Assembly (NCBI RefSeq): GCF_900100785.1
Contig: NZ_FNCP01000023.1
Location: 1-64,000, forward strand
Direction: 5' to 3'
Source: Desulfosporosinus hippei DSM 8344
Lineage (GTDB): Bacteria > Bacillota > Desulfitobacteriia > Desulfitobacteriales > Desulfitobacteriaceae
DNA length: 64,000 nucleotides
The notes under the pieces are model-generated. The model was not told the DNA's origin and searched no databases. It was given only the letters and a program-made list of their open reading frames with translations. Within the stretch, counting starts at the first letter, position 1, and every line of letters starts with the position of its first letter. This document shows, piece by piece, positions 26,149 through 35,562 of this stretch. Both the position numbers and the translations under genes were made by a program.

Positions 26149-26376
26149 AGTATTAGCTCAACCCTTTATCTATGCCTTTAACCATTATTAAATAGTATAT
26201 CTAGGATGAATTGCGCCCGTTCCTCCTGTGGGATACCTAATAGAAGCACCGCCTGGCTGTAGTTCAAATTTGGATTCGGATACGAATTTGAGGAGTTAGC
26301 AAAACATTCCTCTAAAACCCCGGATTTGTCAAAGTTTTACTATCACTAACGGTTACAATAATATTCTAACGGCTTG

Positions 26377-27105
26377 TTAGACTCTTTTAATAGCTCCAAA
26401 AGCTGCAAAACATGAATTCTTGTGTAGCAGTTCAATATGGTCAAATCCAACTTTTCGAAGCAAGTCCAATTGATATGTGACGGAACGAGGCGAATCCTCT
26501 TTGTCAATATAGGAAAATACGTTGTTTTTATACTCCTCTCCGCCAATTGAGCACAAATATGCTCCATATCTATCCCACATCATCTTTTGAACTTGCTTGG
26601 TTTCATGGGATACTAAATCCGTAATCCAAACACTTCCGCCTGGTGCTGTCAATCTATAAATCTTATGGAACACATTTTCCCAGTCTTGATCATCTCGCAG
26701 GTGATGTAAGACAGCAGCAGCCAGGATAATATCGTACCTTTGGTCCGGTAAATCGAGCATGCGGAAATCACATTGAAATGTTCTGATTTCACCCGAATTG
26801 GCCGCCGCAATCCTAGTATGTGCCCTGTCGAGCATAGGTTGACTTAAGTCAACAAGGTCACAATCAAAGGGACTGGCATACTGAAGAAGTTTTAAAGTGT
26901 TGTTGCCGGCTCCACAGCCTATATCCAGGACTTTTTTGATGTCTGTAGTACTTGATACCGCAGCTTGGGTAATTAACTCCATAGCAAGCGGAGCATCGAC
27001 TGTGGAAACCTGTCCAGTATCAAGACTTGAGAAACGATCAACATCGTTGTCAAATCGCTTCCTGATGTCTTCTAAAGTTGACTTATCTTTAAAATGTGTT
27101 TTCAT
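26377..27105 (-). CDS. Class I SAM-dependent methyltransferase
   Basis: Soluble 242-residue Rossmann-fold methyltransferase. Motif I VLDIGCGAGNNTLKLL, an acidic LVDLSQPMLD strand end (motif II) and the post-I FQCDFRMLDLPDQRYDIILA stretch are all present, with YDIILAAAVLHHLRD as in small-molecule methyltransferases. Substrate unknown. It stands between the formate-dehydrogenase-like gene and the molybdenum hydroxylase operon, on the same strand, next to gene relics on both sides, so it may be a recent arrival or a survivor of deletions. Confidence 0.85.
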   Translation of the reverse strand: MKTHFKDKSTLEDIRKRFDNDVDRFSSLDTGQVSTVDAPLAMELITQAAVSSTTDIKKVLDIGCGAGNNTLKLLQYASPFDCDLVDLSQPMLDRAHTRIAAANSGEIRTFQCDFRMLDLPDQRYDIILAAAVLHHLRDDQDWENVFHKIYRLTAPGGSVWITDLVSHETKQVQKMMWDRYGAYLCSIGGEEYKNNVFSYIDKEDSPRSVTYQLDLLRKVGFDHIELLHKNSCFAAFGAIKRV

Positions 27106-27132
27106 ATTAATCCCTCCCAGGTGGTTGTAACG

Positions 27133-27350
27133 TCATAGGTCATCACATCCTCCGCCCAGAGTGTATCCGACAACTCCCACTGTAGGACAGGTTCCGCCGG
27201 GAAATGGATAGCCTTCTGCTCCCGCATAATTATACACCTCTTGGTTGGCAGCTCCGCTTTGAATACATAAAGTATGGTTAGCTTTATCAAGCTTGATTCC
27301 CTTCATCGGACTGACATCTATCACCAGGGCGAGATTTCCTGTCGAGTATC
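27133..27350 (-). pseudogene. Fragment of FAD-linked (berberine-type) oxidoreductase
   Basis: The minus strand codes for NLALVIDVSPMKGIKLDK and then GYPFPGGTCPTVGVVGYTLG, which is the FAD-binding core of FAD-linked oxidases. Only about 65 residues remain of a family of about 450. The 5-prime side abuts a perfect hairpin (27356-27383) and the 3-prime side ends 28 bases before the methyltransferase gene. Confidence 0.75.
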
Positions 27351-27355
27351 CTTCA

Positions 27356-27403
27356 CAGAACGCCCCTATCCAGGGGCGTTCTGTTGGTGTCAGTTCAGAA
27401 TGC
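27356..27403. repeat. Hairpin plus tail repeat (copy 1)
   Basis: Perfect 11 bp hairpin (CAGAACGCCCC / GGGGCGTTCTG) followed by a 20-base tail TTGGTGTCAGTTCAGAATGC. A second copy is at 49065-49113: AAAATAACGCCCC hairpin and a tail with one mismatch. Both copies adjoin truncated genes, so this is a candidate small repeated element. Confidence 0.6.
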
Positions 27404-27455
27404 ATCGTTCAATATAATCCTCAGATAGAAAGAGCTCTCATCTTAACGAAAAGAA

Positions 27456-28277
27456 TCAGATTCCATTGCTTTCCAGGAAATCCCGCAGTAAATTCATGCA
27501 GACAACCTTGCGATACTCTGCGGAAATTCTCCCCCTGATGGGAAGGATTGCCTGATCATAGGCTCTCAGATATTCTTCCTTAACAGCTTTTTTGGCTTCT
27601 TCAATAGTCTTACCACTAAGCATAGCGTCAAGATCAGGCCGTCTGATCACAACCTCGCTGATTGCCCCGAAGGCAGTCTGACAGTTGACAATCCTGCCGC
27701 CCTCTATCTCAAGGATGCCGGCAAAGGATACCCTGGAAATTGCCAAGGCATTTCTTGCCCCAACCTTCTTGTAATAGTAATTATTGAGGCCGATTTTAGG
27801 CATCAGAATCTCCGCCAGAAGTTCATCAGCCTGCAGGGACGTTTTATTTCTGCCCAGATAGAACTCACTTATGGGAATGACTCGTTCCCCTCTGCTGCTG
27901 ACCAGGCGCAGTTTAGAATCCGTGGCCCAAAATACCAAGGCACTGTCCGCTTTAGGGGAGCCATTGCAGATATTGCCGCCAACCGTGCCCAGGTTGCGAA
28001 TGGCAGGTGCCGCTATCTGGGATACAGCTGCTTTCAAAATTGCCGGAGCCAGCTCACTTTCTTGAATAGCTGTAAAAGTACAGGCAGCTCCAATCCGAAT
28101 ATATTCTCCATCCTCAGTGATTTTTTTCAGTTCAGATAGATTGTTCAGGAAGAGATATCCGGCCTTTTCATCCCCTTTAATCATCAAATCAGTTCCTCCG
28201 GCGTAAGGAGTGACTGCCTCCCGGGCCCGGATTGCCAGGGCTTCCTGCAAGGATACCGGATGATAACTCTTTACCAT
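27456..28277 (-). CDS. Molybdenum hydroxylase FAD subunit (XdhB/CoxM-like)
   Basis: FAD-binding subunit of a three-part xanthine-dehydrogenase-type enzyme, 273 residues. FAD motifs AGGTDLMI (about 32-39) and the TVGGNICNGSPKADS loop are intact, and the C-terminal CO-dehydrogenase flavoprotein domain is complete. It overlaps the end of the 2Fe-2S subunit gene by 7 bases, consistent with one transcript in the order Mo subunit, 2Fe-2S subunit, FAD subunit. It passes electrons from the iron-sulfur clusters to NAD or another acceptor. A relic of a paralogue end is at 25966-26015. Confidence 0.92.
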   Translation of the reverse strand: MVKSYHPVSLQEALAIRAREAVTPYAGGTDLMIKGDEKAGYLFLNNLSELKKITEDGEYIRIGAACTFTAIQESELAPAILKAAVSQIAAPAIRNLGTVGGNICNGSPKADSALVFWATDSKLRLVSSRGERVIPISEFYLGRNKTSLQADELLAEILMPKIGLNNYYYKKVGARNALAISRVSFAGILEIEGGRIVNCQTAFGAISEVVIRRPDLDAMLSGKTIEEAKKAVKEEYLRAYDQAILPIRGRISAEYRKVVCMNLLRDFLESNGI

Positions 28278-28738
28278 AGTCCTTTCCCCTCCTCTGCGGC
28301 AATGCTGATTGCCTGGACAATGGCATTATAACCGGTACACCGGCAAAGATTCCCGGAAATACCGGCCCGGATCTCAGCTTCCGTAGGGTTGGGATTTTTC
28401 GCCAGTATGCATTCAGAGGCCAAAATCATACCGGGAATGCAAAACCCACACTGGACAGCACTGACTGAGGCATAGGCCTTGTCCAGAGCTGCAAAACGCT
28501 CAGTTTCACGGTAGCCCTCAATGGTGGTAACTGTACTTCCTTCAATACTGCCCAGGGCTACCAGACAAGAGTTGACCAGCTGGCCATCCAGAATGACTGA
28601 GCAAGCCCCGCATTCACCTTCTTTACAACCACACTTAACTCCGGTAATCCGGAATTCCTGGCGCAGGACATCGAGCAAACGCTGGTTTGCTTGGGCCTGC
28701 GAGACGACCTCTTGGCCATTAAGTCTAAACTTGACCAT
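28271..28738 (-). CDS. Molybdenum hydroxylase 2Fe-2S subunit (XdhC/CoxS-like)
   Basis: Iron-sulfur subunit of 155 residues carrying two 2Fe-2S clusters: the plant-type ferredoxin motif CGCKEGECGACSV with a later cysteine at NSCLVAL, and the C-terminal cluster from CGFCIPGM and CRCTGY. It moves electrons between the molybdenum centre and FAD. Its ATG overlaps the stop of the large subunit as TAATG, so translation is coupled. Confidence 0.93.
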   Translation of the reverse strand: MVKFRLNGQEVVSQAQANQRLLDVLRQEFRITGVKCGCKEGECGACSVILDGQLVNSCLVALGSIEGSTVTTIEGYRETERFAALDKAYASVSAVQCGFCIPGMILASECILAKNPNPTEAEIRAGISGNLCRCTGYNAIVQAISIAAEEGKGLW

Positions 28739-30852
28739 TACTTTAGCCCCCCTTGTAAAACTCTCATGGTATCTTCCGGCGTGAAGGGCGCTTTATTCAA
28801 GTTAACGCCCAAGGCGTTTTCCATGGCTTCTACATAAGCCGGAGCCGCACCAACGAGAGGAAGTTCACCGGCACCTTTGGCCCCATAAGGACCGTGGGTA
28901 TAGGGATTGTTAATGATTTTTGTGACAAGATTGGGCACATCCAGGGCTGTCGGAATGATGTAATCGCTCAAACTGTTGTTGCGAATCATTCCTTGTTCGT
29001 TGCAATTCATCTCCTCCATGGAAGCATAGCCAATCCCCTGGAGAAAACCGCCTTGCATCTGTCCCAAAATAATATTCAGATCTACAGGAACGCCTACATC
29101 GAAAGTACCCCAGGCGCCCAAAATTTTGGTTGTGGCGGTGAGGGTATCAACTTCCACTTCTATGGCATTTACCGACCAGGAATAGGTAGGATAGGCATCC
29201 CCCTTGAATTCTGTAATGCTGAAGGGAATGACAAAATCAGGCTCAACGAAATGTTCTTCAATCACTTGTTCTTCCCCGGCTTTCCATTCGTCCTTAAGCC
29301 TCTCTGCCGCCCGCCTGAGCAATCCCCCGACGGTCATCAGGGAACGGCTGGCTACTGTGGGGCCAGAGTCAGGAACCCGGTCCGTATCCGGATTTTCTAT
29401 TAAAACCCTATCCAGGGAAATTCCCAAGGTATCGGCCACAATTTTACTAAAAGTAGTTTTCAGGCCTTGCCCGATATCCGAATTACTGGCCAGGATCTCT
29501 ACCGTCTCATCCGGGTTTTTTCTGATCCTGACCACGGCCTTAATGATGTCCCGTTCTCCGCTGCCGGTGAAGCCACAGCCATGGAAGAAGAGAGACATCC
29601 CAATGCCTTTGCGGTAGCGGCCAGTCTGATTTCTGTACTGCCGGCGTTTTTCCCGGTAATTAGTCAACTCATCAATCTGCTCAATCATTTCCGGCAAGGG
29701 TACATGGAAATGATATTTACCGCCGGTAGACGTAGCATCCCCCTGCTTAACCATATACTTTTGTTTAAGTTCCAGGGAATCCAGACCCATTTCCTTGGCA
29801 AGATGATCCATCATCATTTCTACAGCGAAAAAGGTCTGAGGAGCACCAAAACCCCGGTAGGCACCGCAAGGTACAGTATTTGTCTTAACCGCCCTCCCGA
29901 CAACCCGGAGATTGTCCAGGCGATAGACACCATTGGCACAGATCAAGCCCCGCTGCAGGACAACGGGAGAAAGGGTGGTATAGGCACCGCTGTTGAAGAG
30001 GACATCAATATCCATCCCGGTAATTTCCCCATCTTTGACCGCAACTTTGTAGGTACAAATGGACGGGTGACGTTTGGAAGTAAACTCCATGTCTTCCCGC
30101 CGCTCAAAGATGACCTTGACCGGCTTGTTGGCTTTTTTAGCTGCTACTGCAGTTTGGCAGGCGAGGATGGAAGGGAAAGCTTCCTTACCGCCAAAGCCCC
30201 CGCCGGTGACATCCTGGATGACCTGTACATCCTTCTCCTCATAGCCCAGGGCCTTAGCGACTGCACCGTGGACATAATAAGGACACTGCAAAGAACCGCG
30301 GACAGTCATGCGCCCATCATGGGGATAAGCAAGCATGCCCTGGGTTTCCAGATAAGCCTGCTCCTGATAACCGGTTTGAAAGGTCTCGATGAACACCCGA
30401 TCCGCTTCTTGTAAAGCCTTCTCCATATCTCCTTTGGCATAGTTATACTTGAAGAAAACAGTATCCGATTTGAGCATATCCAGAACCGGCACCAGTTCTT
30501 CATAGACAACAACAATCTCCTTCAGGATTCTCTCCACTTGTTTAAGCTCCGGGCCCACAACCATCAGAATCGGGTCACCCACATATTCCACCGTATCCTC
30601 AACAAAAACCGGGGTGTCATCCTGAACGATATGCACCTGATTGATACCCGGAACGTCATTCTTATCCACCACATAATAGCCCTCAGGCAACTGGGGCAGC
30701 AGGATACTGGTAATGCGTGCCTTGGCCTTAGCAGAGTGCAGAAGTCTCCCCCAAAGCATATCATCCAGGACATGATCATCCACGTATAGAGCACGACCGC
30801 TCATTTTAGCATCATGATCCTTTTTCTTCACAGGTTTACTTATCGCTTCCAT
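28738..30852 (-). CDS. Molybdenum hydroxylase large subunit (XdhA/CoxL-like)
   Basis: Molybdopterin cytosine dinucleotide-binding catalytic subunit of 704 residues. It shows the family VTGGGFGGKEAFPS loop, NTVPCGAYRGFGAPQ near the active site, GSGERDI, NSDIGQGLKTT and the C-terminal GAKGAGELPLVGAAPA with the catalytic glutamate. With the FAD and 2Fe-2S subunits it forms a heterotrimer repeat. Xanthine or another purine is the likely substrate given the nearby nucleoside importer and second hydroxylase, but nicotinate, aldehyde or other N-heterocycles are possible. Confidence 0.9.
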   Translation of the reverse strand: MEAISKPVKKKDHDAKMSGRALYVDDHVLDDMLWGRLLHSAKAKARITSILLPQLPEGYYVVDKNDVPGINQVHIVQDDTPVFVEDTVEYVGDPILMVVGPELKQVERILKEIVVVYEELVPVLDMLKSDTVFFKYNYAKGDMEKALQEADRVFIETFQTGYQEQAYLETQGMLAYPHDGRMTVRGSLQCPYYVHGAVAKALGYEEKDVQVIQDVTGGGFGGKEAFPSILACQTAVAAKKANKPVKVIFERREDMEFTSKRHPSICTYKVAVKDGEITGMDIDVLFNSGAYTTLSPVVLQRGLICANGVYRLDNLRVVGRAVKTNTVPCGAYRGFGAPQTFFAVEMMMDHLAKEMGLDSLELKQKYMVKQGDATSTGGKYHFHVPLPEMIEQIDELTNYREKRRQYRNQTGRYRKGIGMSLFFHGCGFTGSGERDIIKAVVRIRKNPDETVEILASNSDIGQGLKTTFSKIVADTLGISLDRVLIENPDTDRVPDSGPTVASRSLMTVGGLLRRAAERLKDEWKAGEEQVIEEHFVEPDFVIPFSITEFKGDAYPTYSWSVNAIEVEVDTLTATTKILGAWGTFDVGVPVDLNIILGQMQGGFLQGIGYASMEEMNCNEQGMIRNNSLSDYIIPTALDVPNLVTKIINNPYTHGPYGAKGAGELPLVGAAPAYVEAMENALGVNLNKAPFTPEDTMRVLQGGLK

Positions 30853-30920
30853 AAAGCCCCTCCTCTTTTAATAAATTGACCATAGACCACCAACCACTCG
30901 CCTCTGTACCTCTAACATGG

Positions 30921-31568
30921 CTAAAAGCAGTTCTCAAAGATTATGGGTTTGAATTCGAATCTTTGATCATCCAGGTAGTTTACCAGTTTATCATAATCTT
31001 CCTTTGTGTCTGTATCGATCAGGCAGCCCAAGTCGTCCACAGGAACTGTTGCTATTTGGGTGGCAAGCTTTTTCCAGACTTCACGCAGACCGCCTTCTCC
31101 TTCAAAATTGAGAATGAGATCTCTGCATTGCCAGGAAATCAAAGGCGGATGTTTGCGCTGTCCCTCAATGGTCGGAAAGGCCACCAGGGCCTGAGTTCTG
31201 AGCATAGCCTCTTTTACTGCCCTGAAAGTCCCTGTCTGAATGGCCGGCATATCTCCCGGCAGAAGATAAAAAGCAGCACAGGGCTTAAGGGCAGAGACCC
31301 CGATTTTTATCGACGTCAACATGTCAGTTTCTGCATAGTTTTGATTATAGGCAAATTGCAGCCGGGAACCGGCATATTTATCAGCCAAGTAAGCTTCAAC
31401 TTCTTTGCCCCGATAACCCAAGACGAGGATAACTTGATTTACACCGGCGCGAAGCATACTGTCAATACAGTATTCAATCACTGTTTTGTCTTTCAATTTC
31501 AAAAGCGGTTTAAAGGCAGGCATACGGCTGGATAACCCGGCAGCTAGGATGATGCCGTTAATTTTCAT
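30921..31568 (-). CDS. Molybdenum cofactor cytidylyltransferase-like protein (MocA family)
   Basis: Nucleotidyltransferase of 216 residues of the MobA/MocA family; MocA adds CMP to molybdopterin, the cofactor form used by xanthine-dehydrogenase-type enzymes. Motifs: ILAAGLSSRMPAFKPLLKL (signature with the lysine), YLLPGDMPAIQTGTF metal site and a GQRKHPPLISW segment. Start at the ATG after GAGAGG; two upstream codons with GTG are less likely. Placed between two molybdenum hydroxylase genes, which fits a dedicated cofactor-maturation role. Confidence 0.88.
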   Translation of the reverse strand: MKINGIILAAGLSSRMPAFKPLLKLKDKTVIEYCIDSMLRAGVNQVILVLGYRGKEVEAYLADKYAGSRLQFAYNQNYAETDMLTSIKIGVSALKPCAAFYLLPGDMPAIQTGTFRAVKEAMLRTQALVAFPTIEGQRKHPPLISWQCRDLILNFEGEGGLREVWKKLATQIATVPVDDLGCLIDTDTKEDYDKLVNYLDDQRFEFKPIIFENCF

Positions 31569-31586
31569 TTGCACCTCTCGCTTTCT

Positions 31587-31715
31587 AATTAAACAGTCCT
31601 TTAATTTTATGCTTCTGCTTGCATTAATTAAACAGTCTTTTGATTCTTATGCTTTCTCTTGCTTGATGATTAAACAGTTCTTTGATTCTGATTCTTTCTC
31701 ATGCTTACTTCTTGT
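31587..31715. repeat. Three imperfect tandem repeats of about 40 bp
   Basis: Copies begin near 31587, 31626 and 31668, each starting (A/G)ATTAAACAGT then CTTTNATT and a T/C-rich half with ATGCTT. They fill the gap between the MocA-like gene and the fused hydroxylase. No hairpin seen; could be regulatory or slippage-made filler. Confidence 0.65.
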
Positions 31716-31718
31716 CTG

Positions 31719-34286
31719 TTACTTAGTTGGTGGCTTTTTATAAAAGGTATCTTGCAAGGGCAGCTGAGCACGGAACTTGCCATCCAATCGATAATAAGCA
31801 TGAGAGCAGGCCGGAGCTGTGGGAATCAGGCATAATTCTCCAACCCCTTTTGCTCCATAGGTTTCAGGGATTTTCCCTTTACCTTGCACAAGGATAACCT
31901 CCAGGTCCGGAACCTCCGTGGCCCTCATCAGTCCTAAGGTACCTAGTTTGGTCTTGGGATAACCGCCCTCAACCTTGAACTCTTCCGTCACAGCATAGCC
32001 TAAGCCCATCACGATACCCCCTTCAATCTGTCCTTCAACGGACTGGATATTCACGGGGGTTCCCACATCAAAGGCTGCCACGACTTTCTCGATTTTCCCT
32101 GTTTCATTAAGAATAACAACTTGAGCTCCGTAACTATAACTCACATGACTGATGGGATTCTCTTTTACAGCTCCCATGGGATCCGTTTGGGCAGAATAAT
32201 CTCCATAAAACTCTTTACCTTCCAAATCAGCCAGGGTTAAGCCTTGATCCAATTCTGCTTTCAATTTTTCCGAGACTCGTCTTACGGCTTCCCCTGTTAC
32301 CACCGTCTGCCGAGAAGCGGTACTGGTCCCTGAATTAGGCGTACGCAGAGTATCCGCTCTTTCGTGAACGATCAGAGCCGGATCTATTCCCGTAGTCTGA
32401 CAGAGCACAGTGGCACACATTGTGCCAATTCCCTGTCCCATACAGGCTGCCGAGGTGCGAATATGAACTTTGCCCTCCTCAATGGATAAAATACAGCGGC
32501 CGATATCCTTCTTGCCCACACCTGTTCCGCTGTTTTTAAATCCTATGGCCAGACCGGCATAGGGATTTGATTCATAGACATCCTTAACAGCTGCCAAACA
32601 TTCTGCCATGGCCACACTTTCATCCGCTACCTGCCCATTAGGCAAGATTTGCCCGGGACGGATTGCATTGCGATAACGCATTTCCCAGGGGGAGATACCC
32701 ACCATTTCCGCCAGTAGGTTAATATTGTTTTCCGTGGCAAAGCAGCTTTGGGTTACCCCAAACCCCCGGAAAGCCCCGCCCACAACATTATTGGTATAGA
32801 CAGACATGCCAAAAATATCAATATTTTGATAATTATAGGGTCCCGCGGCATGGGTGCAGGCCCGGTGCAACACAGGGCCACCCAGGGAGGCATAAGCCCC
32901 GGTATCTGCAATGATAACCCCTTTCATCCCTGTCAAATAACCATTTTCGTCACAAGCTGTGGTGAACTCCAATTCCATGGCATGCCTTTTTGTATGATAA
33001 TCCAGACTTTCCTGCCTGGAAAATTTAACTTTGACTGGTTTTTTGGTATGCCAGGCCATTAAGGCTGCATGGTGTTGCACACTCATATCTTCTTTGCCGC
33101 CAAAGCCGCCACCCACCAGTTGGGTACGACAATGCACTTTTTCCGGGGGGATCTCCAGCATCATGGAGATTTCACGCTGCTCATCATAGACGGACTGGGA
33201 ACCGGAATACAAGAAAATACCATCCTCTCCCTCGGGCAGGGCAATGGCACATTCCGGTTCCAGGAATCCATGCTCCTGAAAGGGGGTTTTATATTTTCGG
33301 GTTACCACATATTTGGAATTCTTAATGGCTTCCGCCGCATTACCCCGCTGCAGACTGGCACGGCTCATGACATTCCCATCCTCGTGGATTAAAGGGGCAT
33401 CAGCCTTTAAGGCATCTGTGGGGCAAGTTATGGGCTCCAGTTCGGTATAGTCTATTTCAACTAGTTGGCATACTTCCTCCAGTTTGTCTTTATGATAAGT
33501 TGCTACTAAGGCCAGGGCATCTCCCACATATCTGGTGGTACCGCCTTGAGCAATCATAACATCCCAGTCCTGCTTGGCATGTCCAATCAGATTATTGGGG
33601 ACATCTTTGGCCAGCAAAATTTTCACACAGTCCGGATGAGCTTCAGCTTTGCTGATATCAATTTTTTCCACAATAGCTCTGGGATATTTGGAACGCACTG
33701 CCTTAGCATAAATCATGCCCGGCAGAACAAGATCATCGACAAAAACCCCCGTTCCATTGACTTTTTCCGTTACATCGATACGTTTAAATTTCTGAGCCAC
33801 TTTTAGCTCCCTGGGTGTACTGGGGATTTCCAGCTTATCCCTAAAATAGTCCGCAGCCCTTAAAATAGCTTCTTCAATTTTCTTATACCCGGTACAGCGG
33901 CAAATGTTGCCTTTGATGGCTTTCTTGACATCCCCTGGGGTGGGATTGGCATTAACATCCAACAAGGCTTTGGCGCTGATGATCATGCCCGGAATACAAA
34001 AACCGCACTGAACCGCACCTGCTTCTCCAAAGCAGTGTTCATAAACAGCCTTTTCTCTCTCACTCAAGCCTTCAACCGTAAGAATCCGTCTTCCTACGAA
34101 CTTGGATACTTTCTGCACGCAAGCCTTAAGGGCTTTGCCATCCACTAAAACCGTACATGTCCCGCAGGCCCCTTCACTGCAGCCATCTTTTACCGAAGTA
34201 ATTCTCAAATCATCTCTTAAAAAGAGTAATAAAGATTTGTCACTCATAGCAACGACATTTTCACCATTGATATTTAAGGTAAACAT
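31719..34286 (-). CDS. Fused molybdenum hydroxylase (2Fe-2S plus Mo domains), selenium-dependent XDH-like
   Basis: Single-chain hydroxylase of about 855 residues: N-terminal 2Fe-2S ferredoxin with CSEGACGTC, second 2Fe-2S domain with CGFCIPGM and CRCTGYKK, then the molybdopterin domains with LVGGGFGGKEDMSVQ, AFRGFGVTQ and the C-terminal GAKGVGELCLIPTAPA. Length and fusion match the group described as selenium-dependent xanthine dehydrogenase or Mop-type aldehyde oxidoreductase. No FAD domain. The start is the ATG after AGGAGG; seven codons upstream is an inferior alternative. Neighbouring DUF3343 and ModE-fusion genes fit selenium and molybdenum handling. Substrate is inferred, not shown. Confidence 0.88.
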   Translation of the reverse strand: MFTLNINGENVVAMSDKSLLLFLRDDLRITSVKDGCSEGACGTCTVLVDGKALKACVQKVSKFVGRRILTVEGLSEREKAVYEHCFGEAGAVQCGFCIPGMIISAKALLDVNANPTPGDVKKAIKGNICRCTGYKKIEEAILRAADYFRDKLEIPSTPRELKVAQKFKRIDVTEKVNGTGVFVDDLVLPGMIYAKAVRSKYPRAIVEKIDISKAEAHPDCVKILLAKDVPNNLIGHAKQDWDVMIAQGGTTRYVGDALALVATYHKDKLEEVCQLVEIDYTELEPITCPTDALKADAPLIHEDGNVMSRASLQRGNAAEAIKNSKYVVTRKYKTPFQEHGFLEPECAIALPEGEDGIFLYSGSQSVYDEQREISMMLEIPPEKVHCRTQLVGGGFGGKEDMSVQHHAALMAWHTKKPVKVKFSRQESLDYHTKRHAMELEFTTACDENGYLTGMKGVIIADTGAYASLGGPVLHRACTHAAGPYNYQNIDIFGMSVYTNNVVGGAFRGFGVTQSCFATENNINLLAEMVGISPWEMRYRNAIRPGQILPNGQVADESVAMAECLAAVKDVYESNPYAGLAIGFKNSGTGVGKKDIGRCILSIEEGKVHIRTSAACMGQGIGTMCATVLCQTTGIDPALIVHERADTLRTPNSGTSTASRQTVVTGEAVRRVSEKLKAELDQGLTLADLEGKEFYGDYSAQTDPMGAVKENPISHVSYSYGAQVVILNETGKIEKVVAAFDVGTPVNIQSVEGQIEGGIVMGLGYAVTEEFKVEGGYPKTKLGTLGLMRATEVPDLEVILVQGKGKIPETYGAKGVGELCLIPTAPACSHAYYRLDGKFRAQLPLQDTFYKKPPTK

Positions 34287-34402
34287 AAATAACCTCCTGT
34301 CTGACAATGATTTAACAGCTGGTGTTATGAATCATTATAAGTAGGAGGTTATACTTCATCAAATTCTTTCTCAAAAGCACTCGCTATATATAAAGCCGTC
34401 TT

Positions 34403-35332
34403 CTAAAACAATTTGTTAAATTCATCCTTGGCGTATTGGCGCACCTTCAGCTCAAACTGCTGGTATTTTTCCAGGAATTCAAGCCCTTCTTTTGTCAAAT
34501 AAGTCTTGCCGCCTTTACTGCCGCCATGTTTCCTTTCGACCACTGCATACCCTAACTCTTGTTCCAGCCCGTTGAGCATATTCCAGGCTTTACTATAAGA
34601 CAAGGCAATATGCCTGCAGGCACTTCGGACAGAGTTTGTTTCTTGAATCAAAAGCAACAGCAACTTTGTTCTGGAATCGAAAAACAAAAATTCTTTTTCA
34701 ATACTTATTCTCACAAAGGGGTGCAAAATATGCTGGTTGTGTTTTTTTAAGAGGAGATCCAAGCGATCAATGTCGTCCATATCTCTGAGAACACCCTCGT
34801 CGTCGATATCCATCCATTCTCTTTCGATCCCCAGACTGCGAATGGCTCCCCGCATTCCCAAACTTCCATTATATTCCAATATCTTAGGGATCAACTCTGA
34901 AGCCAGCAAAAGAGGATGACCCCCTTTCCCCTGATAGGATGGTGAAATTACCTTTGCCCTGCATTCCATCATCTTGCGAAGAGTCTCTGGGGTAAACATG
35001 GGAATATTAACCGGATTGAAGAGTACCTGATCACATTTATGCTGTAAAAATCTCAGCCCAATTTTGGCGGAATCAAACATCTGAGAGTTCTCATATTGTA
35101 TATTTGGCAAAAAGATGACTCCATAATCCGCTAAATCATGTTCGATTTCTCCTGTTTCGCTTCCGGTAATGACGACAATCGGGGAAATTTCAACTTGTTG
35201 AAAGGTTAAAACAATTCTTTTCACTGCAGTAATAGAGCCAATTTTCCAGAGTGGTTGTCGTTGGTCTCTATCTGAAGTTTTTCCGGCAGCCACAATAATT
35301 CCGCCTGTTGTTTTCTTTGCTTTTCTTTCCAT
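34403..35332 (-). CDS. Nucleotidyltransferase-like domain fused to ModE-type DNA-binding domain
   Basis: Two-domain protein of 309 residues. Residues 1-195 resemble MobA/MocA nucleotidyltransferases (GGIIVAAGKTSD, FNPVNIPMFTPETLRKM, GKGGHPLLL), but the catalytic signature is altered: the usual SxRMG is replaced by TSDRDQRQP. Residues 205-309 are a ModE-like winged helix (SVRSACRHIALSYSKAWNML, ERKHGGSKGGKTYLTKEG). The first domain may now sense molybdopterin or a nucleotide and govern the hydroxylase genes via the second. The gene follows no obvious operon partner; the fused hydroxylase is 96 bases downstream on the same strand. Confidence 0.8.
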   Translation of the reverse strand: MERKAKKTTGGIIVAAGKTSDRDQRQPLWKIGSITAVKRIVLTFQQVEISPIVVITGSETGEIEHDLADYGVIFLPNIQYENSQMFDSAKIGLRFLQHKCDQVLFNPVNIPMFTPETLRKMMECRAKVISPSYQGKGGHPLLLASELIPKILEYNGSLGMRGAIRSLGIEREWMDIDDEGVLRDMDDIDRLDLLLKKHNQHILHPFVRISIEKEFLFFDSRTKLLLLLIQETNSVRSACRHIALSYSKAWNMLNGLEQELGYAVVERKHGGSKGGKTYLTKEGLEFLEKYQQFELKVRQYAKDEFNKLF

Positions 35333-35562
35333 ACTCTTACCCCGTCCGGTAGTGGCCTGTTTAAAAGTTGGCTTTACCGATTTATTATCAAGAATACATA
35401 TTAATGATAAACAATTCAGACAAAGATGTCCATGGCTTTAACCTGGTTCCCATTTTAAAAGGATCTACATACTTATATTGGGTAATAATCTTTCCCCGTT
35501 GAATCCACTCTTAGTTGCAGTAGTTACATAATGCCTAAAGACTTATAAGGAGATTTTAGAAA

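Noticed and set aside
29467-30414. Long plus-strand frame of 315 codons opposite the molybdenum hydroxylase large subunit
   Set aside because: It is antisense to a fully conserved gene, has no ribosome site, and its protein resembles nothing; it is a shadow of the codon pattern of the real gene.
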